Assembly (NCBI GenBank): GCA_904063045.1
Contig: CAJFCJ010000001.1
Location: 937,501-1,001,500 of the forward strand
From: Dimorphilus gyrociliatus
Lineage: Eukaryota > Annelida > Polychaeta > Dinophilidae
DNA length: 64,000 nt
Direction of reading: 5' to 3'
Part shown: positions 27,897-39,138 of the stretch, piece by piece
Layout of the letters: each line of letters starts with the position of its first letter
Numbering within the stretch: position 1 is the stretch's first letter
Translations under genes and position numbers: made by a program
Notes under the pieces: model-generated
Database searches by the model: none
Seen by the model: only the letters and a program-made list of their open reading frames with translations
What the model was told of the DNA's origin: nothing

Positions 27897-29923
27897 ATGG
27901 GTAAGTGATTTTCCGTACTATTGATCCAGAAAAATTTGGTTCAACGATTTATCTATTATATTTTTTTTTCAGCTTCCAATGAGGATAGCCTTATCAATGA
28001 AATTAAGAGGAGTCGGGAAATTGTCAAAAGCTATGATTCGGTAAATAGTTCGACTACTTATTGTTGTATATTTAAAACTTATCTTAGTTGAACTTTATTA
28101 AAAATAGGCTAAAAATAAATAACTATTTATCTATTTTCTATTTTTGTTTTTTTTTTACCATCGATTGCAGATATTGGCAATATTTAATAGATGTCATAAT
28201 CTTTACAGGGATCCTTTGCAGATATAGACGAAAGTGAAGTTTTCGATAGTTCATATTATAATAAAATCGATAGATTCGGTTTTAGACAGTAAGCAATTAA
28301 TAACAATTATATTTTAAGTGTGAAAAAGTGGTTTTTAATGTCTTTAATCCATCTTTTTTTTTATCTAGTCCTGAAGGTTACTCAGAAACAAGTGATGAAT
28401 CTAAAACTAAGAAAAAAGATATTTCTAGATTACAGAAATGGGATAAATACGTTAAAGCTAAAGCCGGTTTTCGAAAAGATGAAAAATTTCGTAAAAGGGT
28501 CTATAAAGGCGTACCTCAAAGGTTTAGAGGATGGTATTGGGAATCAATGTTAGACGTAAAAAATACTAAGGATCAACAAATTCATGGAAATGTATATAAG
28601 AATATGACCGAAAAGGGACGCAACTATTCGCCTTACATCGATCAAATTGATAAGGATGTTAATCGAACTTTTCGCAGTCACACATCTTTCGAAAAGCGTT
28701 ATCAAGGACAACAAAAACACCTTTTCAACGTTCTCGTCGCATATTCCGTTTACAATACTGAAATTGGTTATACGCAGGGAATGAATGGAATAGCGGCATT
28801 ACTATGCATGTTTCTCAGTGATGAAGATGCGTTTTGGGCTTTTTCAAATTTATTCACAGTCGAAAAATATGGTATGCACGGTTTCTTTGCTTTAGGTTTT
28901 CCAAAAATTGAACGATTTAAGGAACTGCTGCAATCATTATTGAAGAAACACTTGAAAAAATTGTATAAGCACATGAAAGAAATGAATATAGTTGCAGATA
29001 CGTATGTTTTCAAGTTCTTCATGGCCTGCTTTGCTCATTGTGTTCCACCGAGTTTGATGTTTCGACTATTTGACGTTTTTATTCTTGAAGGCGACAAAAT
29101 GTTGCTAGCTATGGGTCTGCTGTATTTCAAAAAACATAGTAAGAAAATGTTGAAAATGAATGACGAAAAACTTTACGAATATATGAATAATACTCTGCCG
29201 CAAAACTTCGGTTATCCAGACGATGAAGTTATGACGGAACTTATGGATCTAGTCGACGAACTGCAGAGAAGTCGAACGTTTATAAATAAATTAACACAGC
29301 CAGATGGAAAGAAAGAGTGTCCTAATAGATTTTTTATGTGTAACACGGAAGAAATACAAAAACGAATTGATTGTTTCGAGAAGATGTGTATCGAATCTCT
29401 TCCTAACCCTTCTTACTTGCGTATAGAGGAGAAAAAGTCACCAACCAAGAGTCAGAAGTCAGGGACAGACGAAAATTCAGCAACTCGCAACTCCAAGTCA
29501 AGCAGAGAAATGTCACCTTTACAAGGACAGCACTCCATAGACAGTGCAGATGAACTTTCATTCAGTGAGAGAAGTTATATACCACAATCCCAGCAAGCTG
29601 TTCAAATAGTAAGAAGTAATAGTCAGCCGAAAACGGCATCGCCCAAAAAATCCCCAACGAAGCCAGCAATAAATCATACAGTTCAAGTTGAAATTGAGAG
29701 TCAGCCTGTTAAAGTCGAAAAAACTAATTTAAATGGCTCATCAGTATCTGACACAGATAAAAAATTAGCAAGACCAGCTTCTATGTATACGAATATTACT
29801 AGCTCAGCCGATGAAACAAACGTTCGGAGTTCACATTCCGTCAATTCGTTTCGAAATTCCGTGCCATCTTCGCCATTAAATAATGGACTCTTGTCAACAA
29901 GTCACAAGTCATTAAATGATTAA
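27897..29923 (+). CDS. USP6NL: TBC-domain RabGAP, USP6NL/RN-tre-like
   Basis: Exons 27897-27900 (only the ATG plus one base), 27973-28040, 28209-28288 and 28369-29923 join in phase (568 aa). The N-terminal KIDRFGFRH element and the TBC domain match USP6NL. The catalytic arginine finger is in IDQIDKDVNRTF (IxxDxxR) and the glutamine finger in GYTQGMNG (YxQG). Later landmarks are MHGFFALGFPKIERF, KFFMACFAHCVPPSLMFRLFD and a tail rich in Ser, Lys and Pro (from about residue 380) that could carry SH3-binding peptides (PKKSPTKP). RN-tre acts on Rab5/Rab43 and EGFR endocytosis; the Rab target here is inferred. The four-base first coding exon is notable. AATAAA is at 30043-30048. Confidence 0.88.
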
Positions 29924-30042
29924 AAATATTCTTTGCTTAGATCTGTTACTCCGTTCCTTTTAATGACGAATTTTTCTGGAATTGTTTATAGATAAACTTT
30001 TTTATAGGGTGTATAAGCTATTAATCAAAGCGTTCTTTGAAC

Positions 30043-30048
30043 AATAAA
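30043..30048 (+). terminator. Putative polyadenylation signal of the USP6NL-like gene
   Basis: AATAAA 120 bases past the stop codon. Confidence 0.55.
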
Positions 30049-30101
30049 TAGATCGCATAGAAATTAAACCTTTGAAAAATTTCGGTAGCTTGCGAGTATT
30101 T

Positions 30102-30262
30102 TTAATCTTTGTTTATTAAAGTTTTCAACAGAAAGGCCTGTTTTTCTCCTGGGCTCAACATGTTTATCGGCCTCTTCAAACCATCAATATGTGGCCCTTC
30201 ACCTTTCGAAAACAATTCGTTGCAAGTCCCAACAATACACCCATTTTCAACCTTCGAACATT
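30102..30262 (-). CDS. Orphan terminal exon of an unrecognised small protein (candidate)
   Basis: On the minus strand a good acceptor (TTTATACAG) is followed by an open frame of 52 codons ending in TAA at 30104-30102, with clearly lower AT content than the surrounding 600 bases. The translation has three cysteines near its start (CSKVENGCIVGTC), then GEGPHIDGLKRPINMLSPG and a Leu/Lys-rich end. The frame enters in phase 1 and has no in-frame ATG before an upstream stop, so at least one further exon is required. None was found in the 400 bases before the NOL11 stop codon at 30663. It could be the last exon of a small secreted or mitochondrial protein, or chance. I do not recognise the family. 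Confidence 0.3.
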
Positions 30263-30662
30263 CTGTATAAATAGACAGCAGACTTGCATTAATTCACGCA
30301 TTATTTATCGAACCGTATTTTCATAATTAAAGGCTTTTTTAGGTCGCAGTTTTTTAAATGAGAATATTGTAATGGCCTTCCTACTGTTCTAAACAGTTGC
30401 TTTAAACTATTCTAAATATAGAAAGCCCGCACGTTAGTTTATATCTATTCAGACGGAATATTGAAAGACCATCTCGAATTTTAAACAAAGTCAGCGGTAT
30501 ATATAGATATTTAACAGTGAAATTTCTTTTTACATTATTGCAGATTTCGTCAATAGCTTTACAGTAAATTACATAGTTTTATATAATTCAAGTTCTACTC
30601 AACAAAATTTTATTTTACATAAACGAAAATTATCTTATTTTTTAATAACAACACACAATCCG

Positions 30663-33370
30663 CTACGGAATGTGTAAATTAAATATGCTATAATTTTCTG
30701 TTGATAACTTTTTACAAATTCGAGTTTGCATATGGTTAACTAAAATGTCAATGTCGCACATAGTTCTTAAAAGTTTCTTGTGTTCAGCAACGCAGTCATG
30801 AAGGTCAATTAATAAGACGTGCATGGTTGGTGATAGGATTAATGTTGATGAATAACTGTCTATGCATAGATTTATCCACTCGATAATCTAAAACAATATA
30901 AAATTTAACATAGACATAAAGTGAAAAAGAAAAGCATACCTTATCGGATCGTAATTTTTTGTTAGTCAAACTATTCATTTCAAGCATAAATCTTAAGTGT
31001 TCTAGGAGACTCTATAAATACAATTTATTTTAGGAAATACAAGTAATTGAACGGATAATTTTTATTTGAACCTTCATTTCTTCTAATTCCATTTGTTTTA
31101 ACAAAGCCATCAAGTTCTTTCCATTAAAATCGTGTTGTAGTATATTATTTCTGCAAAGTAACGAAAATATTCACATAAAAGTTTTCGATTTGACAGCAAA
31201 TATTTGAAAAATACATTAAATAAGCTTTGTATGGGCCAATGGGCGAGTTATATTTATCTTCGATATCATTCAAAGATTCTTCTAAAACTGTTTCGTTTAG
31301 GCTGTTTGAACAAGTTAAACTTGAAAAAAATTAATCATTCAACGAGCAAACAAAAAACACCTTAACAATGTTTGAATTCCAATAACCAAGGCATCTTCAG
31401 GTATATAACGCATAGTCTCAAAAAATCTTCGTATAAACAATATATCGTCAGAAACAGCCGCAGACCTTATGCTCTCAACCGACAAACTATTGATAATGTT
31501 TAGTAAACATTAATACAAAATGTAAAAGCTATGTAATTAAAGTTCTAAATACCTTGAAGGAAATATTTCTTTTTCAACTAAACTTCTAAAAAACACTGCT
31601 GGCCAATACCCTTCAATTGAGAGAAGATGCCGTAAGGTATTTAGAAGCAAACTATGGGATTTAAGTGCTTTAGGAGATACTTTTTCCAATTTTTTTATTA
31701 GTTTCTCTATTTGTTTCACCTGTTTTGGAAAAATATTTTGTTACACTTTTCTAACCCATTTCCAATTTAACTCACATTTCTGTTATTTATTAAATTTTCT
31801 AACGTTGAATTAATTTCTTTATCGTCTAGCACCTCACACTGCTGCATAGAAAGAAAATTGATTTGATCAATTTTATATAACTGAAAGTTTTTTTATTAAA
31901 ATAATAATGCTTATATGGGACCGTCATTGCTTTATTGCAAACAATAAAAGCTTAAAAGAGACTGTCAGATCGAATTAAGTTATCAATAAAGTTTCGGTAA
32001 TAGAACAAGTGGAAAATTCATTACCTCAGTGGAATTCCCCCAGAGGGCTCGAACAGTTGCAAAATTTGGCTTAGTTTTTCCTATGGCATCAACTAACAAC
32101 CCATATTCAATCTCAAACCGAATTTGAGCCAAAGAAGTTTGAGAGGAAGCAATTATTTTATCACCAGATATGAATAATTTAGGGCTTTCAAAGAATTCAT
32201 TCATAACGGTTGAGGTCATATTTCCAAACATGGTGTGTAAGGCTCCAATAAACGAAAGACCATCACTTACATATAAAACAGCAGCATATACATTATTTAG
32301 AGGCCTGATATTAATATTAGTAGCCTTAGGATTAATCTGATTTAGTAGAGGTAGTTTCGTTTGGGCTCCTTCCATAGAGTAGACTTTGCATTGACCGGAG
32401 TCATCTGTATTATTTAGTAGATATATCAGTTTATTTGAGAAAATTATATTCAAATCACTGAAACAAACCGATAGATAGTATAAGTAATTGATTTTTGGAC
32501 ACATAAGAGCAATAGTCCATGGCTGTCCCTGATATATCGACATTGACAGGCCTGCCTACATGTAATTCCATTTTTTTCCAAGAGACAACTCTAATAATAG
32601 CCTTCTTTTGGCCCTCAATCTAAGTAAAAAAAAAATTATAGGTTAGTCGTTATACTTTACTAATTATAAAACCTACAGTTTGTAAAAATAATATGGAATA
32701 AACGTTTTCTCCAATTTTTTGACATTCGAGCCTCTCAATCTTCTCTCCTGGTTCGATACACTGGCTATTGTGGATAGGACCTTCCTTTAATTTTTTTAGA
32801 GTTTGAATTCCACCATCTTCGAATAGGATTATAGGTTCTTCACAATTGGATGTAATACAGCAGTTTATAGCTTTAGTTGACTGCAAAGGAATATTTTTAT
32901 ATTGAAAATTTGCGAAAAAAATTATTAATTATAAAAATATAATATTCACAGTTAATTTTTTCCAATTACTTTCACATTGTAGATCATCGATATTCCAATT
33001 TCTTACAATCTAAAAGAAAAGCGTTATTGCGTTGAACACTAAATAAGCAAAGGTGACAAAAACCTGCTTATTGAAGATCGCTATTATTCGTTTGCGTTTA
33101 GCGTCATAAACTACTGGGGCTGTGATTTCTTGACCTTTTAAAATTGCCCACTGTCTGAACATTTTATCATCCTGGAAAACGAATTATGCAAATCCATTGA
33201 GTGATAAAGCGAACATTTAATAAAATCAAGAAAATTACCTGCTTCACTATAATTTGCTTTTTGTCTACAACAGCAATTATATAATTTTCTTCTAGACATG
33301 TATAACAATAGTTCACCGTTGACGGTGAGTCGCATATTTTTAAGTATTTCTGATCCAGAAAACTGACCAT
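30663..33370 (-). CDS. NOL11: Nucleolar protein 11 (t-UTP subcomplex)
   Basis: Thirteen short exons join in phase: 33370-33239, 33171-33064, 33009-32950, 32880-32677, 32619-32469, 32404-32025, 31841-31776, 31719-31553, 31486-31361, 31301-31215, 31150-31072, 31011-30940, 30887-30663 (618 aa; human 719). The N-terminal half is beta-propeller-like (LKGQEITAPVVYDAKRKRII; EPIILFEDGGIQTL). The C-terminal helical half is the best match to NOL11: LTNKKLRSDKIIEWINLCID, then LSPTMHVLLIDLHDCVAEHK. NOL11 works with UTP4 and other t-UTPs in pre-rRNA transcription and 18S processing. The intron 32468-32405 lacks an in-frame stop downstream and inflates the apparent reading frame. The exon at 31841 has tandem acceptors (GCAGCAG). 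The first in-frame ATG is at 33370; the open frame extends slightly upstream with no ATG, so an upstream exon cannot be excluded. Confidence 0.82.
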
Positions 33371-33633
33371 GCTTTCTGGCGAATAGTCCAAAACAATACC
33401 ACGTGAAAACGGGTTTTATCTACCAGTTTTTATTCAAATCGTGATTAATTTTGTTTAAAACTTGTTAAACTTCTTTTTTTAACTTTAGAATTGGTATCAA
33501 ACTCAAAATAACCTTATATATAATTTTTCTAAGCAGTTTGAAATAGTAAAGTATATTTTCTTTCTTGTATCAGTAAATTTTAAATTTATCGGTTGTGTCA
33601 GGTTACCAGATTACCGGTATATAATTCTTCAAA
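33371..33633. promoter_or_regulatory. Divergent promoter, NOL11 (-) / BCCIP (+)
   Basis: 263 bases between the two start codons, with a canonical E-box CCACGTGA at 33399-33406, about 30 bases before the NOL11 ATG. The rest is AT-rich. Confidence 0.45.
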
Positions 33634-34928
33634 ATGTCAGCTTACGGAAAGAAGAAGCGTGCCGACGATAACTCACAAAATGAAGTAAATGAAGAGCATT
33701 TCGATGAAGATATGTCAAGTGATGATGATGATGGCGGCAATTCTAGTGACGACCAATTTGTAGGAACTGTAAGTTTTTTGTTACTGTTATTAATTTAACT
33801 TAAGTACAATTTAGCATGTAATCGTTCGATTCCAAATTGCGATTCATTGCGTAATTTTTATAGGAAATAAATGTCGACTTTGAGGGAAGAAATATAGAAG
33901 ACTCAGACTTCTCTGGAATTAGAAAGTTACTACAACAGGTTAGCTTTGTGATTTACAGGTGAATGATTTTTAACCGGTCACTCTTTTCGCAGCTGTTCCT
34001 GAAATCTTCGATAAATTTGACAGAGTTATCTGACCTGATAATTTCTCAAAACTATGTTGGTAGTGTTTTAAAAGTAAGTTTCCAAGAGCCACTTTTTAAT
34101 GTAATTGATATTATTATATCACTGATAAACAAAAACTTTCAGCAAGTAACAGACGATGGAGATGATGATGAAGAAGAAGATGAGTTAATGGATACCACTC
34201 AAAGTGATAATGATGTTTATGGTGTTCTTTCTGTTGTTAATTTGAAAGCTAAAGAGGTTTATTAGTTTTTTCTATTTCTAATAATATTCATACGAATTAA
34301 TTATAACTTTGATTACATCTTTTAAACAGAGTTTACAATGTATAAAGCAATTAAGAGGAATACTAGAGCTGGAAAAGCACGACTTCACAAAATCAATTAT
34401 TGATGAGGAAATCGCTTTTATTATAAATGAAAGATTTGTGAATATTCCGGTAGCCATTGCCCCGCCACTCTTCGCATCACTAAAGTAAAAATTATACATA
34501 ATTCAGTAAAAATAGTTGTAGAATTAATACAATAATTTTATAAATAGAAAGGAAATAGAAAAAGGAGCTAAGAAAAAAATGAGATATAACTTCAGTTATT
34601 ATTGTCTAATTTCTAAAGTGCTTAAAAACAAGAAAGCTCCGTTCGACGAGTTCTTTCTAAACGATGAAGAAGAAGTTTTTTCTAAAGTATGTAAATCTGA
34701 TTTGAAAGTAAAATATATAAATTTTTTTAATACTTTGATTTTTTTGTTGTTGCTTAGAATGCATCATTTTCCTTTACATGGAGTGTTGAAGGACAATCAG
34801 ACTCAGCCGCTGGAGGCCAATGGACAGATGAAGATGACGAGTATGAACCATTACGACGAGCTATTTTCTTAGATAGAAAGAGTTTTGATACTGTTCTTGA
34901 TGAAATAAATAAACAATTCTCTATGTAA
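33634..34928 (+). CDS. BCCIP: BRCA2 and CDKN1A-interacting protein homologue
   Basis: Seven exons in phase: 33634-33768, 33864-33938, 33993-34073, 34143-34256, 34330-34484, 34548-34686, 34758-34928 (289 aa; human 314). A lysine-rich start is followed by an acidic tract (SSDDDDGG). The core starts with DFEGRNIEDSDFSGIRKLLQ, QLFLKSSINLTELSDLIISQ and QNYVGSVLKQ, then a second acidic stretch (DDGDDDEEEDE) and VYGVLSVVNL, matching BCCIP/Bcp1. Further landmarks: ERFVNIPVAIAPPLF, NFSYYCLISKVL, and near the end SVEGQSDSAAGGQW. The fold is a GNAT-like domain without known acetyltransferase activity. In yeast Bcp1 chaperones ribosomal protein uL14 and nuclear export; in vertebrates BCCIP binds BRCA2 and p21. 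Which role applies here is unknown. Confidence 0.92.
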
Positions 34929-35172
34929 ATGACCTATTTTTTCAATTCTTTGATTACGATTGTAATTTTATCGATATTTAGAACTAATTATGGGAAACTA
35001 CTCAACATAATTTGAACATCATGTTTAAATAGACTGTTTTTTATGAAAAATTATAGGCTTAGAAGACACACAACGAAATGCACAATAACGTCATTCCTGA
35101 CCAAATTTCAAAAATCAAAAGTTGTAAAGGGTTTTTGACTCGGAATTTCGACTGGGAAACAATTCTGCGGCT

Positions 35173-36194
35173 ATGTCGGGATCCAATAGCGATATAAATC
35201 TCTTAAATGAGGCTCTAGCTGATCCCATGTTGCAAAAAAAGAAACGCTCTTCGTTTCTAATACATCTTTACTCCGTTTTGCAAAAGTCAAATGAATTATT
35301 AAAGGAGGAAAGAGCTTTTGAATGGGATGACGATAGCGATGGATTCTTTATATATGAGCGTCAGTTTACAGAATTGGTAAAACAGGGAAATTTTACAAGA
35401 TTAGTCCCTTCTGGGAATTTAACTAATTTGAAGAGACGCTTAAATTCCTTTGGATTTCACGTTGTTTATAAGTCTGTAAGTGCCAAGGGTCAACTAAAAC
35501 TTCTTGTTTTCTTCTCTCGTTTTCTAATTTATTATTGTTCATATGAAGATACAGTAGATTAACAGTACAGTGTTATTACTCAAACACAGCTAAAATCTAT
35601 TTATATCGATAGGTTACTGATAGGTCCTCATGCAGAAAGGAGGGACGAGTACGCTATGTAAATTCAAGATTTACTCGTAATAATGTCACCGAAGCTCTGG
35701 AATTTTGTAAAGAAATTGCTAAAGGGCAAACTAAACGAAAAGCAACGAGAAGTCGTTCTCCAATTTTGCAACCCGTTAAATCTGCTAAAAAAGAAAAGGA
35801 ACCTACAGCTAAGCCTGTAGAAATAGAAAACTTTACCGAAGAGAGTAACAATTCATTATATCAAGCTTCTTTTATGCAAATTTATAATACCTATTTGTCG
35901 TTAATGTTGGCAAATCCTGATCTTGTTGATGTACTAGCGTCTCATTTTCTAGGTGATTCATACAAAGAAAAATTGATGCCTAAATCTCCTGAGGTGGTGA
36001 ATACTTTTACTGAACAAAATCTATATCAAGAGTATGAAGATATTCTTAAATCAATGAAGACAATCTTTCCAGACCTGTCAATATCTCAAGAAATTTTGGA
36101 GAAGGGATTAGAATCGGAAATGGGTGGAACGGAGCCAGTAAAAACCGACTCTAGTCATCAAAGTGTTTTCCCAAATATGACCCCTCCACTTTAA
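35173..36194 (+). CDS. Heat shock factor-type DNA-binding domain protein, divergent
   Basis: Two exons in phase: 35173-35475 and 35613-36194 (294 aa). Residues about 26-101 resemble the HSF winged helix: SSFLIHLYSVLQKS, then FEWDDDSDGFFIYERQFTEL (the W...G..F.I pattern) and NLTNLKRRLNSFGFHVV, which corresponds to the recognition helix and following strand (F.RQLN.YGF.KV in true HSFs). The next exon begins with a wing-like segment, EGRVRYVNSRFTRNN. The rest is basic/Ser (KATRSRSPILQPVKSAKKEK), then a helical C-terminal part. I see no HR-A/B heptad array, so trimerisation is not evident. Candidates are an HSFY/HSF5-like family member or an arthropod/spiralian-specific factor. Tandem to BCCIP with a 245-bp gap. 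Confidence 0.6.
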
Positions 36195-36400
36195 AAACAT
36201 TATTATTGAAAATTTAGAGTTATTTCGAATAGCCTTTTCGTAAGAACTTTCAAGATATATTGTCTCTAATCATATATTGAATTTATTGTAAAAAAAGAAA
36301 AAAAAGAAAGAATAATGATTAAATAATTATAATATAAATATCCAACATTAAATAAGATGATTATGCGAATTTCTTTAAAATGGGTGAAAAAAAAACAAGT

Positions 36401-37314
36401 TTACGATTCATCTATTAGATTTATACCAAGATATGGTGCAGTTTCACACCAATACTCTCTACTACTCGTTTCGGATAAATATACCATTTCACTTTCATCT
36501 GATTTCAATAATTCTTTATAGTAGCTACAATTTCTTCCTAAACTCTCAGAATAGGGAGGTGCAAGTATGTCTAAAAATGCTGCTGGACCATCCATTGCAC
36601 TTAGTGTATGAAAATTACCAGTCTTTTCTGTAAGATAGCAGCAATCTTTTTCATTTAAATGCTTTTCACCGTCAAACTTAACTTTTTTTATAACTTGATC
36701 TTTCCGTAAATGTGAACGGATTTCGAGTGGAAGCTCGTCCGCTGCGTTGTACTCTGGATCTCGAATGTTACTATATGATTTTATCGTAAGATTTCCATAT
36801 AAAACTATTGTTAGGTTAATAGTTAGTATTATCATTTCAAATACAGCTTTAATAATACATAAACTGTATAGCATAACATATGAAACATCTTTATGGAGCT
36901 CTTGGTAATTTTTCTTATATAGAATTTTGGAGAGAGAGTTACTCAATATTCAAATATTTATAACATAGCTTAGATACTTTGATAGATAATATCCAACTAT
37001 TAACCTTTCAGTATTCCCGTCATATGAGGATGATCGTGAAGAGGCATACGAGTCCCATTCTTCAACACAAATATGCACATTGTAAAAAATTGATTTTCAA
37101 ACATATGAATATAATAAACAGGAGCTCTTAGGTGGTTAAATACATATCTTTCCTTGTTCATTATTAATTTTTCGTCAAAGTTAACATGGTGAGGCTTTAA
37201 CTGCCTTACTAAACTTAGCAATTGTTCAATCTCAACATGATAGTCGGCATTTGGCATAGTCTTGCAAAAAGTTTGTCGACATTGTTGGAAAATTTGCCGC
37301 AAGAGAGCTGTCAT
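36401..37314 (-). CDS. ADO: 2-aminoethanethiol (cysteamine) / N-terminal cysteine dioxygenase
   Basis: Two exons, 37314-37005 and 36804-36401, join in phase (237 aa; human 270). The cupin-like PCO/ADO domain has the two-histidine motif of the iron site, RMPLHDHPHMTG, preceded by VYYIHMFENQFFTMCIFVL. The exon junction restores LKGVLYGNLTI, where relatives read KVLYGTV. The third histidine is in GNFHTLSAMDGPAAFLDILA, followed by PPYSESLGRNCSYYK and a REYWCETAPY-type end. The enzyme adds O2 to thiols; in animals it oxidises N-terminal cysteines as an oxygen sensor as well as cysteamine. The open frame extends into the intron upstream of 36804 but the cDNA frame is fixed by the acceptor ACAATAG. 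ADO is often single-exon elsewhere; here it has one ~200-bp intron. Confidence 0.93.
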
Positions 37315-37759
37315 AATAATAACGCTTTCGATTGTGAAACGCTGTTATTCACGATAAACTTCTTTTTTTTATTAGTTCAGTGACCGGTGGAACGAGACTA
37401 CCTAAACAACGCGAGGAGCGCGTTCAATTCCAGCAAATATACAAAAATAACAAAAACGAGCGGCTTAGCTTAGAAAAATAATAAAGTTAACACTAATTCC
37501 TAATATTGTTTAAAACAGAATGCTTAGATTTATTTAAAATTCAGATAATATGTCAATTCATGACTATTCTGAGTAAATAGTACCACAGTTTGGTTTAATA
37601 TTCCAAAATTATATACCAGAGTAATTGTCTAAGGAAAAGGACTTTAACGTAAAAATAATACTATAACTACTATTATTAATATTAACATTATTATCAATAT
37701 AACAGCCGCAACTTTATTTAGTTTTAATGCACAGAAGAATCACCAATATCACAGGTTTC
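37315..37759. other. ADO upstream region and OTUD6B 3' flank
   Basis: 445 bases between two minus-strand genes. The stretch near 37380-37460 is GC-richer (CCGGTGGAACGAGAC, CAACGCGAGGAGCGCG) and lies 70-140 bases upstream of the ADO start, consistent with its promoter. No coding exon is seen. Confidence 0.4.
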
Positions 37760-39138
37760 TTATTTCTCAAAAAAACTGTCTTCAGTTTCAGTAGTTTCAC
37801 TTTTAGGAATAACAGAATTGTAATGTTGACCCAAACGATACATATGCTGGTGATAACTGAAGAAAAGTAGCTCTTTTTAATATTTTGTCTTAGTTAAACT
37901 TTATAGTATCACTTACGACAGTATTATTCTGCGATTGTTGTCAAATTGATCACCGAACACTAGGGATGGACCATCTGCTTGAACTATTTCTATAGGCGAT
38001 TTAAGAGTAACAGCTAAGGCTCTGATCTATGTTAAAAAGTTATTTGAATGATATTTCTATTTTAATTGAATTCAAATTTCCAAACCTCTTCCTGACCTCC
38101 CCAAGAAGGTTTGGTTTCCATGTTCTTCAAGTAGGATTTAAACTCATCTGGAAAAGTTTACATTAAATCTACTAATGAATAGCTTATATGATATATTTAT
38201 ATACTTTGTGACATTAGATCACCATTATCATTTAGCATATAAGGCATAAAGTCTTCAGCTCTTTCAGCCATGTGAGAAGTGGCCAGCTTTCTCAATTCAT
38301 CAACACTGTAGTTTTCGTCTCGGCGCTTCATTTGATCGGCAATAGCAGCGAAGAGACTGAATATAATTTGTTGTTAATAACAGAAAGTGCAATATGATAT
38401 ATAATTAAAACAGACCAGTTGCCGTCGGCTGGTATATCAAATATGTGCAAATTTCTCAATTTAAGCATTTCCTCCAACACCTTATTTTCCTGAGCTCGTG
38501 GAGTTATTTGTTCTGAGTTTTCAAGCTCTTCCATTTCTTTCATTCGAGCTTTCTTTTCATTCTGTTTCTTCTCCTGTTAAGTATATAATGATGCTCTGAT
38601 TTTTTAAGAAAAACTTAAAAATTTACCCGCCGTCGCTGAGCCCGACTAGGCTTTTGAGCTGCTTTCTGAGTGATTACTGACTCGGTTTGAACATGGTCAG
38701 ACTGTAATTGAACAGCGTTGAATTGAATTGTATATATTACTTAAGAGCAATTTAAATTAAATTTAGCTTTTGGATAAAAGGAATCACTATACCTTTGGTT
38801 CTTGAGGAGTATTTGTTTTCTCTCGTAGCATCAAATCTTCCAGTTCCTTTTTATGTGTTTCTTTGAGTTCTTCTTCCTTCTTGGCTGATTCTTCATTTAC
38901 CTGCTTTTTTCTCTTCTTATCATTTGCTGGTACTTGTTTTTTGGTTTGTCTAATAGACGCTATGAACGATAATATGGGATAAAGCAAACATTTGTAGATA
39001 TATAGTTTCTGAAGCAACGTTATCATTACCTTGGAGCTCTTTCAATTCTTTCTTATGTCTTTCCTTCAGTTTCTCTACATCTGAGAGCTCTGAAGAATTT
39101 GAGTCAGAGTTATTTGAATCAACTTTTTCATCCATCAA
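37760..39138 (-). CDS. OTUD6B: OTU-family deubiquitinase OTUD6B
   Basis: Eight exons in phase: 39138-39030, 38959-38793, 38701-38627, 38573-38416, 38356-38205, 38147-38086, 38026-37917, 37856-37760 (309 aa; human 293). The N-terminal half is charged coiled coil (ERHKKELKELQ; ANDKKRKKQVNEESAKKEEE). The OTU domain follows from IPADGNC: the catalytic cysteine codon TG|T is split between exons 38573-38416 and 38356-38205, so it is visible only after splicing. The core continues LFAAIADQMKRRDENYSV, DEFKSYLKNMETKPSWGGQ, then SPIEIVQADGPSL, and the catalytic histidine lies in LGQHYNSV. OTUD6B cleaves Lys48-type ubiquitin chains and affects proteasome assembly and translation initiation. Donors here are variable (GTCTGT, GTTTGG). 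A second in-frame ATG directly follows the first. Confidence 0.92.

Noticed and set aside
32405-32543. Upstream part of the long NOL11-region ORF
   Set aside because: Translation looks hydrophobic and could suggest a membrane protein, but it is intron plus an out-of-frame exon; removing 32405-32468 restores a NOL11-like sequence.
36805-36946. N-terminal extension of the ADO exon 2 ORF
   Set aside because: It is intron; the acceptor ACAATAG at 36805 and the donor at 37004 join LKG to VLYG as in ADO.
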